A stretch of 64,000 bases of DNA. Origin: Tenebrio molitor. Its lineage: Eukaryota > Arthropoda > Insecta > Coleoptera > Tenebrionidae. A model generated the notes under the pieces. That model was not told the DNA's origin. It did no database searches and was given only the letters and a program-made list of their open reading frames with translations. Below are positions 1 through 9,477 of this stretch, piece after piece; the first letter of the stretch is position 1, and the number at the start of each line of letters is the position of its first letter. The stretch lies in assembly GCF_963966145.1 (NCBI RefSeq), contig NC_091050.1, positions 992,001-1,056,000 on the forward strand. The letters run 5' to 3'. The position numbers were made by a program, and so were the translations under genes.

Positions 1-305
1 TGAAGTGCAAGTTCTGCATGAGGCCCTTCGGCGATCCGAGCAATCTGAACAAGCACGTCAGGCTGCACGCCGAGGGGAACACTCCGTATAAGTAGGTAGT
101 AGGTTGGGGGTGTCTCAGGGTTGAGATTAAGTTTTTTGAGGACAGGTGCGACTTGTGCGGGAAGATCCTGGTGAGGAGGCGGGACCTGGACAGGCACTTG
201 AAGTCCAGGCATATGATCGAGATGCATCCCGGTCTTAATATTTTACAAGAGGATTCGAATCCTGACGAAGATGTGAAGAGCGAAAGCGAGATACCGAATA
301 GTTAA
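1..305 (+). CDS. C2H2 zinc-finger protein, 3' end (partial)
   Basis: The last part of a C2H2 zinc-finger gene runs in from the left edge. Exon 1-91 carries one complete finger (CKFC, then two His spaced by three residues after a 12-residue loop). A 54-base intron (gt at 92, ag at 144-145) is followed by exon 146-305, which opens a second finger (CDLCGK, then two His four residues apart) and ends in an acidic tail with stop TAA at 303-305. Phase is kept across the intron (Tyr-Lys-Cys). A poly(A) signal AATAAA lies at 368-373. Such proteins are normally nuclear DNA-binding regulators; the target cannot be read from two fingers. The codons are more GC-rich than in the zinc-finger genes at 15-16.7 and 52-53.7 kb, so it is a different family from those. 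Confidence 0.85.
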
Positions 306-367
306 TTTGTTATCGTATATTGAATTATTTTTATGAATTTTTTTCACTATTTAAAGATTTTTATTAA

Positions 368-373
368 AATAAA
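368..373 (+). terminator. Poly(A) signal of the zinc-finger gene
   Basis: AATAAA 63 bases after the TAA stop, in A/T-rich sequence. Confidence 0.6.
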
Positions 374-550
374 ATTATTTTTTTATTGCCGTCTTTTACA
401 TTAACTTACCACTGGCTCCCACAAAAGGTTCTTTACAACGTGGAGAAAAATGTTTTGCGTGTTTGACATATGGCGATGTCAAAAAAGGCTGTCTGGTGCA
501 GGACAAGTACTAAACAAGGACGTTGAGAAGTGATGTTTTCCTGGTTTACA

Positions 551-645
551 TTTACAAAATCCTGCAACGAAATGCGACCTCCCTATTGGTTAGTGGAATA
601 GAGTAGCCAATAAGGAGGTCGCATTTCGTTGGAGGATTTTGTAAA
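551..645. repeat. Short hairpin repeat (foldback/MITE-like)
   Basis: Two 39-base arms, 551-589 and 607-645, are near-perfect inverted copies separated by a 17-base loop. There is no coding capacity. It is either a tiny foldback element or the two ends of a deleted DNA transposon. Confidence 0.7.
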
Positions 646-753
646 TGGCCCGCGCAATCGCCTACCAGGAAAAAATATGCTATAGTATTTTTAAAATTAT
701 TTCTCCTGCATGATTCTTACTAATGGCTTAAAAAAAAACAGTAGCGAAGTATC

Positions 754-957
754 GTGTTTTCTTTTAAATTTCACCTCAAAGTAGGCGTTGAAGAGTCGAT
801 TGTGAACGCATCACCTATTACAGATCACGGAACAGCTGTTTAAAGCTAACCTCACTTTTTGCGTTGTTTGTGTTTTTACTCTGTAGATTGACAAGTGATG
901 CGCTCACAATCGACTCTTCAACGCCTACTTGGACGTGAAATTAAAAAAAAAAACACC
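754..957. repeat. MITE, family M1 (about 200 bp, long TIRs)
   Basis: The ends are inverted copies: the left starts GTGTTTTCTTTTAAATTTCA and the right reads GGTGTTTTTTTTTTTAATTT on the other strand. The arms continue with matching AAGTAGGCGTTGAAGAGTCG. A second member of the same family lies at 56672-56830. There is no ORF, so it is non-autonomous. Confidence 0.75.
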
Positions 958-1057
958 AATGGTTCATAAACTTTAAACAGGTACACATATTAATTTGTAA
1001 AAATGTAAAAAGCCACTAGCATTTTCTTGTTTTTGTTTTAAACAGCTGACAACAAAA

Positions 1058-1530
1058 TACAGGGTGTCGCAAAATTAACGCATTCCAAGTCGAGGGTCTT
1101 GTGGAGAAAAATCTCAGGAATCTCGAAAAAATAAAATAAAAAATATCGGGGTGGTCTTTACAAAGATATATGGGTCTGAAGGTTCAAACTTTTCATCATG
1201 TTTTCTTCAAATAAAAAATATAAATGGTTGACATTCATTTTGAAATATGGTGAGGATGATTATGTAAAATTTGAAAATATAAATGAAAAGACATTTCTTG
1301 AAAAAACAGCTTTATCTCAAAAAAATTAAAGATTTATTTTTCCAATTTTTGTTCAAAAAGGAAGTACAACATAGCTAGAATATTAATCAGGTACTTTTGA
1401 ACAAATATTGGCAACTTTGATATTTTTTTCAAAGTGATAGCAATTTTTTTTTAAACATTTTTACTTGGCCAACAGGATGTCCCCTACTAAGCCCCGAACT
1501 CGGAATACGATAATTTTAAGACACCCTGTA
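1058..1530. repeat. TIR element ending TACAGGGTGT...ACACCCTGTA
   Basis: The 473-base block opens with TACAGGGTGTCGCAAAATTA and closes with the inverted ACACCCTGTA. The interior is A/T-rich and non-coding. Other elements in the window have the same ten-base ends (4774-5194, 38966-39411, 6845 onward), so this is one superfamily with different interiors. It lies about 150 bases upstream of the protease A start region. Confidence 0.7.
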
Positions 1531-1680
1531 TATAAAAATCCACATAATAAAATATGTTGTAAAGATTACAGTAGCATCGAAAGGAAATTTGCAATTATTT
1601 TATTGATCTATTATAATCCCATAATGCCAATAATGCAATAAACACCATATTTTAGACAATATTATTTAAACCTCACCAAG

Positions 1681-1685
1681 TCAGT
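1681..1685 (+). promoter_or_regulatory. Putative arthropod initiator of protease gene A
   Basis: TCAGT matches the arthropod initiator consensus and lies 24 bases before the ATG. The paralogue B has the same TCAGT at 5407-5411, 24 bases before its ATG, and the leader between them is conserved. This is inferred from position and motif only. Confidence 0.4.
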
Positions 1686-1708
1686 ATCCAAATGCATCTG
1701 GACCAAAA

Positions 1709-2899
1709 ATGAATTGTCTCATTATTTCTCTATGTGTCATCACCATTTGCCTGGCTTCTGCCAAAAAGGTAAAACAAAAATCTAACACTTCACCTATTTC
1801 TTACACCTTTGATTTTTTGGCAGCCAACATCTAGGATTGTTGGCGGCGACGAAGCACTAGTTGGTGAGTTCCCATTCGCAGCAGCCATCTACGTTCGAAA
1901 AGATGATGGTACATACTTTTGCGGTGGTACCCTGATCAGCAACCAATGGGTACTAACTTCCGGCCATTGCGTAGAGAAGTACTTAATTGTTTTACTCTTT
2001 TATGATAATCTCCTCTTTACCATTTACTCTTCGTAATTTGAACAATTTGAAACAATTCCCTTGATTTTGTTTCCAAGACAAGAAAACAGACTCATTAACA
2101 ATTTTTTTTAACAACTTTTTTCATTTTTAAAGACACATTAGCATCATTTTTATTCCAGTGCCGTATCCTTTACAATTCAATTGGGCTCAAACACACTGCA
2201 AGGAAATGACCCCAACCGCATCGTCCTGTCTTCCAGCGAGTACGACCTCCATCCAGATTTCAATTCTGAAACTCTTCAGAATGACATCGGACTCGTCAAG
2301 CTTCGCATGGCGGTCGAGTATACAGGTGAGATCTTTGAAAAACAGTTTCTCCTCATTCTGCACACAAAAACTCTCGTTTTTTTACCTTCCCTCAGATTAT
2401 CTAAGACAAATACGCTTCATGCCTACTTACACGCTTCAAGATGGCGCTCCAACGATTGCGATTGGCTGGGGCCAAATCAGTGATGGTGATGACACTCCCA
2501 GACAATACGCAATTAACTAAAATATTTAAAAAATAATTTTAGACGAATCTGGGATTTCCAATGAACTTCGGGCGGTTGATTTAACCTCGGTGTCTAAAGC
2601 AGAGTGTCAGCTGACTTATGGTAGTCAAATTATCGACAGTATGGTGTGTGTTAATGGAAATTATAATGAAGGAACGTGTACTGTGAGTGGGTTCTAAATT
2701 AAAAACAATGAATTGATACCTTATGTATTTGAAGGGTGATATGGGGACTCCATTGCTGCAGCATGTTGGTAGAGGGTATTATTTGATTGTTGGTGTTGCA
2801 AGTTTTATCAGTGGTAATGGGTGCGAGAGCACCGACCCATCGGGATACACCAGGACGTTTAGTTACATGGACTGGATCAAAAATGTTACAAATACTTAA
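1709..2899 (+). CDS. Serine protease homolog A (S1 family, active Ser replaced by Met)
   Basis: Six exons: 1709-1768, 1824-1978, 2159-2325, 2396-2485, 2543-2682 and 2735-2899, 777 coding bases, 258 aa. An upstream ATG at 1692 stops after six codons, so 1709 is the start. Exon 1 is a hydrophobic signal peptide ending in Ala-Ser-Ala. A very short propeptide ends in Arg before IVGG, the usual zymogen cleavage site. The S1 fold is complete: His of the triad in TSGHC, Asp in NDIGLVKL, conserved Cys pairs and GWGQ. The motif normally GDSGGP reads GDMGTP, so the nucleophilic Ser is Met. It should therefore be a secreted, catalytically dead homolog. Beetle midguts are known to make such homologs, possibly as regulators or binding proteins; that role is inference. 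Exon lengths match gene B exactly, so the two are recent tandem duplicates. Poly(A) signals lie at 2898 and 2910. Confidence 0.88.
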
Positions 2900-3165
2900 T
2901 AAAAAATTGAATAAACCTGTTTTGTTTATCTTTACCTCTTTGGAAAGTCTTTAGAACGCGATGTAGCAAAGTGAGGGTGTTTCAAGACGACAGAATACCT
3001 ACAGTGGAAGTCAAACTGATTTTGAAGAAACGAGAAGAAAGTAAATATAAGTGAAATGAAAGGAGTGAATATCAAGAATTAAGAAACAAACTAGAAGAAT
3101 ATCTATTGGTAATAAAAAAAGAGTTGAGGTTAAAGAGGCTTTGAAAATAAATGTGGATTAAGCAG

Positions 3166-3240
3166 GAGATAAAGATAAGGAAAAGAGATAAATGAGAGGA
3201 TTAAGTTTGTTTAGTGGCAGATAAAATGCCAATAAAAATA
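3166..3240 (+). promoter_or_regulatory. Orphan GATA-rich protease promoter
   Basis: AGATAAAGATAAGG, AGAGATAAAT and GCAGATAAAATGCCAATAAA occur in order, followed by an AATAAAAAT TATA-like stretch. The same arrangement stands before protease C (7300-7383) and before the truncated copy at 9121 (9003-9075). No signal-peptide exon or protease exon follows here; the downstream sequence runs into a MITE at 3442. WGATAR sites are typical of insect gut promoters. This looks like the promoter of an array member whose coding part has been lost. Confidence 0.55.
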
Positions 3241-3441
3241 TAATTTTGCCGTTTTCTTTTACCTTTTCCACCTCTGTTTCGTGGATTTAATGATATCACC
3301 TCCGTTCGCAACGTAGGTGCCGATTTGGTACAGCTCTAGGCCTCTAGATCCTTCAATTATTCTTGCCGCGTTACAATATTCTCAAAATTACTTCCAGTAA
3401 CGTATTTTTGAAAATTTTTAACTGTTCTGTATTCGTTATTA

Positions 3442-3809
3442 TCGGCCGTTCAAATGAAATCCTGGGCTGAGTAGGCTTTGGAAAAAATTAAACCGTTTAG
3501 AACAGTGTAAAGTTTAAATTTCCCGCCTTTTGACACGAATGACATTTGTTTATGTTTAATCGGGACATAATTGAACATGTTTGTTTTCAACAAAGGGTGC
3601 CCTTAGATATTTGCTTCGAGAATAGGAATCGTTACGTTATTCTATTTTTGATGTAAAACATTGCAAAGAAAGAAAAAAAAAGAAAAAATTGCTGGCTCTA
3701 AATTTTAGGTTAGCTGTCAACATGCTCCAATTAATCTACGCTTTAAAAAAGCACAACAATTGACGATTTCCATCGCCTTCCCAGCCCAGGATTTCATTTG
3801 AACGCGCGA
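3442..3809. repeat. MITE, family M2 (Tc1/mariner-type, TA target duplication)
   Basis: A 368-base element flanked by TA at 3440-3441 and 3810-3811. The left end is TCGGCCGTTCAAATGAAATC and the right end is its inverted partner beginning TCGCGCGTTCAAATGAAATC. There is no ORF. Other members: 22962-23357, about 33268-33633 (opposite orientation) and 36410-36740. TA duplication plus inverted ends indicates mobilisation by a Tc1/mariner-like transposase. Confidence 0.8.
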
Positions 3810-3811
3810 TA

Positions 3812-4773
3812 GTTTCTACTATAATCTATTCATTTTGATTGTGACCACTCCGTAGTAACTTTTCAGTTGCTAGGTTATTGATAGGGAATTTTAGATAACA
3901 CTAAATCCAGTCGCAGTTGGCAACTCTCGGAGGCGCCATTTTGACAGAAACGTCACGCTCACAGAAGACAGAACGGAGAACGACTTGCGCAAATGTTTTT
4001 TAACGTACACTGTGCGCATATCTATAAAATTGAGTTTTGGTACAAAATTTTACAATTCAAAAAGAAAATGCCACGTCGTCTTCTCAAAGTTGGGACCAAA
4101 CGGTTAATATTAACTTGTTTCGAGACGTTTATTGAAGCCAACGGGAAAACAACTCACAAAAATGAACATCACCAATAAAGTTAACTCTATTTGTGCTTTT
4201 TTGTTGTACATTTTGGCTAGTAAGTGTTGTAGTTTGATATCTTCTGCCTTTTCATCCCCTGTAAATCATTTTTTTGAACTTTCTGTCTGATTAGTTTTTA
4301 TCTGAAAATATTTGATTAATCAATGCTAATTGAAAGTTCTGATTACCTTTATACCAGGCATTTTTCGCTTTTGTCTTACTGCCAAATGACCATTTCCTTC
4401 GTTCTTCATTAAGATCGAGAATTGCATGAGGTGATTTCGAAGTTTTTACGTTAAATAATCTGTACCTGGATATAACTCCACTTTTCAACAGACGTGATCA
4501 CAGAATCAGACAGACGTTTTTAGTTTCTCCTACTTCAAATATTGATTTCTGTTATTAATATTGATAAATACATAAAAATCATTGCTTTACTACCATGGTC
4601 AAGTTTTGACAATTCTGACATTTTCCATCATGTTCACACCACACAAATATTTAGGGTAAAACGTATGCAGCACACAGCTAAACAGCGCCTACTATGTTTT
4701 TCGTTGTGGTCACAATCAAAGTGAATAGATAGTACTGTACCTACCTACTACAACAAACCACCATAGAAGAATA
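3812..4773. other. Gene-free stretch
   Basis: A/T-rich sequence with only short chance ORFs. No homology to the neighbouring genes was seen. Confidence 0.5.
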
Positions 4774-5194
4774 TACAGGGTGTCTCAAAATTGGCAAATT
4801 CCAAATTCAGAGCATGGTAGGGAAAGACCCAGTGGAGCTCGAAAAATACTTAGAAAAAAAAAGCCGCCCTTCCTGAAGAAGATATAATCACTTTAATTTT
4901 GTTCAATACATAGCAGCCTTCATATCCACAGTGACAAAATACTATTCTAGCTACGTTGCCGTTCCATTTTAAGAAAAATTACAAAAATGTAAGATTTTTT
5001 TACTCCAGAGTAAAGCTATAAATAACAATAAACAGCCTGTATTTGAAGAAAACGCACTTAACAGTGCACCTTCAGACCAATGTATCTTTGTGGGGGGAGT
5101 CCCGATTTTTTTTTTTATTTCCATATTTGGACTACTGAAGTGATCTCCTACAACGCTCTGAATTTGGAATTCGCGAATATTGAGAGACCCTGTA
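4774..5194. repeat. TIR element, family R1 (copy 1)
   Basis: It opens TACAGGGTGTCTCAAAATTG and closes with the inverted GAGACCCTGTA. The subterminal arms (AATTCCAAATTCAGAGC and GCTCTGAATTTGGAATTC) are also inverted. The interior is closely similar to 38966-39411. Non-coding. It lies 240 bases upstream of protease B. Confidence 0.8.
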
Positions 5195-5406
5195 TATAAT
5201 TTTAAAACTGTTTTTTTGTTGTTTTCCTTAACTCACGTGTGTGATAAGAACGTAATTTTAGATTACCTAGTATAAAATTTTAAGTTTGTGATTTGAAAAT
5301 GACGGTTGAATTATTTTCTAGGTTTAGTGTGATCTAATCATAGCAATATCATCATAAAAACATAACCATTAGATTTGAAACAATTTTATCTCGAGAAGTC
5401 ACCACA

Positions 5407-5411
5407 TCAGT
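5407..5411 (+). promoter_or_regulatory. Putative initiator of protease gene B
   Basis: TCAGT lies 24 bases before the ATG, in the same place and context as in gene A. Confidence 0.4.
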
Positions 5412-5434
5412 ATTCCAATGCTTCTGGGAAAAAA

Positions 5435-6566
5435 ATGAGTCGCCTCGTTACTTCCTTATGTCTCATTTCCGTTTGCCTCGCTTCTGCAAAGAAGGTAAAC
5501 AAGACAATTCTTGCACTCGATTCATTTTCCAATCGTCTTTTTTTTTGCAGCCAACTTCCAGAATTGTTGGCGGCAATGAGGCCTTCGCTCGACAGTTCCC
5601 ATTCGCAGCCGCCATCTACGTTCGAAAAGACGATGGTACATACTTTTGCGGAGGCACCCTGATCAACAATCAGTGGGTACTGACTTCCGCTCATTGCGTA
5701 CAAAAGTAAGAAGCAATTATTAACAATTTATTATAGCACTTCTCTCCACACAGAAAAATCCTAGAAGTTTTTTGAACACGACCCTCTCAATTTACTTCAA
5801 GGACAACAGCCACGTCTCATTTTCCAAATAATGTTTTTATCATTTTGATTTCAGTGCCGTTTCGTTTACGATTCAGTTGGGGTCAAACACTTTGCAAGGA
5901 AATGACACCAACCGTATTGTCCTGTCTACCAACGAATACGTACTCAATCCAGACTTTAATCCAGAAACTCTTCAAAATGATATAGGCCTTGTCAAGTTTC
6001 GCATGCCCGTCGAGTACACAGGTGAAAGCATTCAAAAACGATTTTTCCAATTTTTTTCCTTACCTTTTCTTAGATTACGTAACACAAATATATGCTATGC
6101 CGACGTTTTCACTCCAAAATGGCGCCACCGCTGTTGCTATTGGCTGGGGACAAACCAGCGATGGTGAATAATAAATATCTTGCAAAATAAATTATGAAAC
6201 AATTTTTTTTAGAAGAATCTAGCTTATCAAATGAACTTCGTTATGCAGATTTGACCACAGTGTCTAATGCAGAGTGCCAACAGATTTATGGTAACCAAAT
6301 TACCAACAATATGGTATGCGTTAGTGGAAATTACAACGAAGGAACTTGTATTGTAAGTTAATTTGAAATTGAAGAAAACCGAGTTGATGGTGTAATTGAA
6401 GGGTGATATGGGGAGTCCTTTGGTGCAACATGTTGGTAGAGGCTTTTACTTGCATGTTGGGGTTGCAAGTTTTATCAGTGGGAATGGGTGCGAGAGCACG
6501 GACCCATCTGGATACACCAGGACGTTCAGTTACATGGACTGGATAAAAAATGTTACAACTACATGA
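5435..6566 (+). CDS. Serine protease homolog B (S1 family, active Ser replaced by Met)
   Basis: Six exons: 5435-5494, 5551-5705, 5855-6021, 6074-6163, 6213-6352 and 6402-6566, 777 coding bases, 258 aa, identical in exon lengths to gene A. An upstream ATG at 5419 stops after six codons. Exon 1 is the signal peptide. R before IVGG is the activation site. The triad His is present in TSAHC and the triad Asp in NDIGLVKF. The nucleophile motif reads GDMGSP, so Ser is Met as in gene A, and the change predates the A/B duplication. Six Cys expected for the fold are present. It is probably a secreted non-catalytic homolog, by analogy with midgut serine protease homologs of tenebrionid beetles. The reading frame has stayed open after loss of the nucleophile, which suggests it is still used. 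Poly(A) signal at 6572. Confidence 0.88.
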
Positions 6567-6844
6567 AAAACAATAAAAAAAAAAGATAGAAAAAAGCAAT
6601 GGCTAAATTGTTTTATTTAATTTACTTATAAAATGAAGGGTTGTGCTTTTGGCACGCGTTCTGTAAAAGTAACGGCAAATTAAAATAACAGTACAAAGAA
6701 AATAACGCAAGGACAGATGCAGAAGCAAGAAGAAAGTGAATGAAAACAGCAGAAGTAGGAATAGTGTGATAGAGAATGACAAATAAAAAAAAAATAGGAA
6801 TGAGATGAAGTAATATTAAAAATTAGAAAACAATCACATATGTA

Positions 6845-7260
6845 TACAGGGTGTTAGGTAAATGTCCTGCCAAAAGTTAACCGCGAGCTACTGGCTTCAT
6901 GTAGAACTCGGAAAAAATATTCAAAAAATACTAGATAGGTATGTCAAAAAATTGACATTTAATTTTTGAAGTAAAATTTTTTTTAACTGCTTTTAGTCTT
7001 CTATGTAGTCCCACAACCTCGTAGGTAAAATTTCGGCTTATTTTTAAAATACACCCTGTATATCATATTTTATAAAACGTACGCCAATGCGAAGTAACCT
7101 CTAGGAAATATGCTTTAAATCAAGAAAATCGCATTGGTGTACGTTTTATAAAATATGATGTACAGGGTGTATTTTTAAAATGTGCCAAAATTTTACCTAC
7201 GAGTTATTTTTTCACATAGAATTTTTTAAATATTTTTTCCGAGTTCTACATGAAGCCATG
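6845..7260. repeat. Large palindromic TIR element upstream of protease C
   Basis: The outer arms (ACTGGCTTCATGTAGAACTC from about 6890 and its inverse ending near 7260) and inner arms (ATATTTTATAAAACGTACGC near 7070 and its inverse near 7140) make most of the block one long inverted repeat. TACAGGGTGT-type ends occur inside and at the left edge. It is either one foldback element or two elements of the R1 superfamily nested head to head. It ends about 40 bases before the GATA module of gene C. Confidence 0.7.
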
Positions 7261-7299
7261 AGGGAAAGGAACTGAGACGGAAGAGAGGTTGAGATAGAT

Positions 7300-7383
7300 G
7301 TGGTAAAGATAAAGAGAAAAGATAAACGATGGTATTAAGCTGGCTTAATATGTCGTTACAAGATAAAATGGCAATAAAAAGAT
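7300..7383 (+). promoter_or_regulatory. GATA-rich promoter of protease C
   Basis: AAAGATAAAGAGAAAAGATAA is followed by TTAAG and then by AAGATAAAATGGCAATAAAAA, which ends 48 bases before the ATG. The spacing is shared with 3166-3240 and 9003-9075. AATAAAAA may serve as the TATA element. Regulation by a gut GATA factor is inferred from the motif. Confidence 0.55.
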
Positions 7384-7430
7384 TATTTCTTATTGGCATT
7401 ATTAAAAATTTGCGATTCGCGCTACCAACA

Positions 7431-8613
7431 ATGAAAATTTGTCTACTTCTTATTCCATGTTTGTTACAGATTTGCTCTGTACAGCCAGACGCGGTAAGCC
7501 ACCTTACTTGCCTCAACCTAAGCCACAGTACTGTTGTTTTAGGTAAAAATCGTCAGAAGCACCATTTCGAACCGCATCATCGGTGGAGCAGCCGCAAGAC
7601 CTGCTCAATTCCCATACGCAGCGGCCATTTTTGTGGAGACCGCCAACAGCAGACATTTCTGCGGGGGAACCATCGTGGGCAAACGATGGATTCTTACCGC
7701 AGGCACTTGTGTTTATAAGTATGGTCTTTGTTGAAGAGTCTGCGGGAGTTAATTGTCGAGTTTTAGCGCTACCGCTTTCACCATTTATTTAGGGTCGGTT
7801 AGTCTGGACGGGGACGATCCAAATCGAATGATTTTGGCCACAAATGATTACGAAATTCATCCGGAGTTTAATCCCGAGACCCTCGAGAATGACGTGGGGC
7901 TGGTCAAGCTCAGAATGGAGATCACGTACTACACTAGTGAGACAAATGTTGCGAGGGTTGGCGAAATTATTGTTTTTTCTTTTCTGTTGCGCAGCGTACG
8001 TGAGTCAAGTGCGATTTATGCCAACCAGTGTTCTTCCTTCAAGTGCGTTTGTGGTGGCTCTGGGGTGGGGACAAGTCAGTGACGGTAAAAAAATTGAAAA
8101 CAATTACATATTTTATGAAAATATCATAATGTGTATTGTGGGTTGCCTACCCACGCGCAATATGTTTATAAATGTTTTCTTCAACAGTTTTGCAAAACCT
8201 GCACTTTATAACAATAATTGTTATTTAATATCGTTACAGATGATAATGTGCCGTATAATGATCTTCATTACGTTAATGTGACAACAATATCCAACGAGGA
8301 GTGCAGGATAACTTATGGGACACAAATTACGGACGAGATGGTCTGTACTGCTGGAAATTTCAACGAAGGGACTTGCATCGTAAATAAATTCAATAACTAA
8401 CTTCAAGCATGTGAAAATGTAAATTTTTTCGTTTTTGTGCGCTAGGGTGACAGCGGCGGACCGTTACTGCAAGATACTCCGATGAGACATTTCATGCTTG
8501 TTGGTGTGGCAAGCTTTGTAAGTGGAAATGGATGTGAAAGCTTAGATCCTTCAGGATTTTCAAGAGCTTTCAGCTACATGCCATGGCTAAACCAAGTTCT
8601 GTTTGGAAGTTAA
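7431..8613 (+). CDS. Serine protease homolog C (S1 family, catalytic His replaced by Thr)
   Basis: Six exons: 7431-7493, 7543-7718, 7767-7936, 7995-8084, 8240-8379 and 8446-8613, 807 coding bases, 268 aa. Exon 1 encodes a hydrophobic signal peptide. Activation is predicted at SNR before IIGG. The nucleophile motif GDSGGP is intact and the triad Asp is in NDVGLVKL, but the motif normally TAAHC reads TAGTC, so the general-base His is Thr. Exons 4 and 5 match genes A and B in length (90 and 140) and exons 2, 3 and 6 differ by a few codons, so C is a more distant member of the array. It has lost a different triad residue from A and B, so inactivation happened independently. It is likely secreted and non-catalytic or strongly impaired; function is unknown. 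Confidence 0.86.
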
Positions 8614-8649
8614 TCTTCTTTTACAACTCGTCCAATTATCTGCATATTG

Positions 8650-8760
8650 GTTTATTATTGGTAATGGTAATTGGTGCGATACATATGAATATACCAAGAC
8701 ATTTAGTTACATTGACGGGGGTGGGAACAACACTTCATAAAATAAAAATTCAGCAAAAAA
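8650..8760 (+). pseudogene. Relic of a protease last exon
   Basis: Just after gene C the sequence again resembles the last exon of genes A and B: GGTAATTGGTGCGA, then TATACCAAGACATTTAGTTAC and an ATTGAC in place of ATGGAC, with AATAAA-like sequence following. The frame is broken and upstream exons are absent. It is a remnant of a fourth array member. Confidence 0.6.
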
Positions 8761-9002
8761 TGAATCAGTGGTCTTTTTTACTTTCTATTGTCATCTACCT
8801 ATATCAATTCTTGTGTAAATTAAGAAAAGAAAAATTACATATAACTAAATAAAGAAAATCAAAATAGGAAAAACAAGAGTGTGGGAAGAAAATGATTCAT
8901 TTATACAACGTAAAGACGTACTCGTAAGAAACAAATAAAATTGAGATACTAAAAAAATGTGTAAGTAAGAGCTGCGGCGAAAGAGGCGTCGAGGATAAGG
9001 AG

Positions 9003-9075
9003 GAGAAGATGAGATAAAGATAAGAAAATCAGGCTTGCTTAGCTGTGACAAGATAAATCGCCAATAAAAATTCTA
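9003..9075 (+). promoter_or_regulatory. GATA-rich promoter, third copy
   Basis: GATGAGATAAAGATAAGAAA, then GCTTGCTTAG, then CAAGATAAATCGCCAATAAA. It is the same module as at 3166 and 7300 and lies 46 bases before the ATG of the truncated copy at 9121. Confidence 0.5.
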
Positions 9076-9120
9076 TTTTCCTATTGACGTAAATAAAAAT
9101 TTGAAATTCACGTAACAAAG

Positions 9121-9270
9121 AATGGAAATCGTTTTGCTTGTTGTTTCACGTTTGCTTGCTCCTTTTCTCTTTTATTGTAGCCTACGTAAGACAAATACGA
9201 TACATGCCGACCAATGCTCTTGATTCTGATGCAGTTGTGGTGGCTCTCGGGTGGGGACAAGTCAATGATG
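9121..9270 (+). pseudogene. Truncated protease: signal exon joined to exon 4
   Basis: ATG at 9121 starts a hydrophobic signal-like stretch similar to exon 1 of gene C. It runs straight into an intron 3' end (tattgtag) and a well-preserved 90-base exon 4 at 9181-9270 (YVRQIRYMPT to GWGQVND), followed by a GT. Exons 2, 3, 5 and 6 are missing. A deletion from inside exon 1 to intron 3 and loss of the 3' half explain this. The OR1 locus starts about 200 bases further on, so the junction may mark the edge of a rearrangement. Confidence 0.7.
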
Positions 9271-9477
9271 GTTGGTTCAAAATAATTAAAACACATTTGG
9301 GTCGTTTCACGGCACCGTTATTAAAGTTGCCGATAACTAATATCGTGATTAATCTAAACATAAAACGATATAGATTTATGCAATTATAATCTGCCAGAAA
9401 GAGATGAATTCGTCACCAAGGTAATTAGAGTAAGGGTGCCCATTGGATCGTACATTTCGGAGCATACTTTTAATCTT

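Noticed and set aside
1809..2036. A stand-alone 75-aa protease fragment
   Set aside because: It is exon 2 of gene A read on into its intron.
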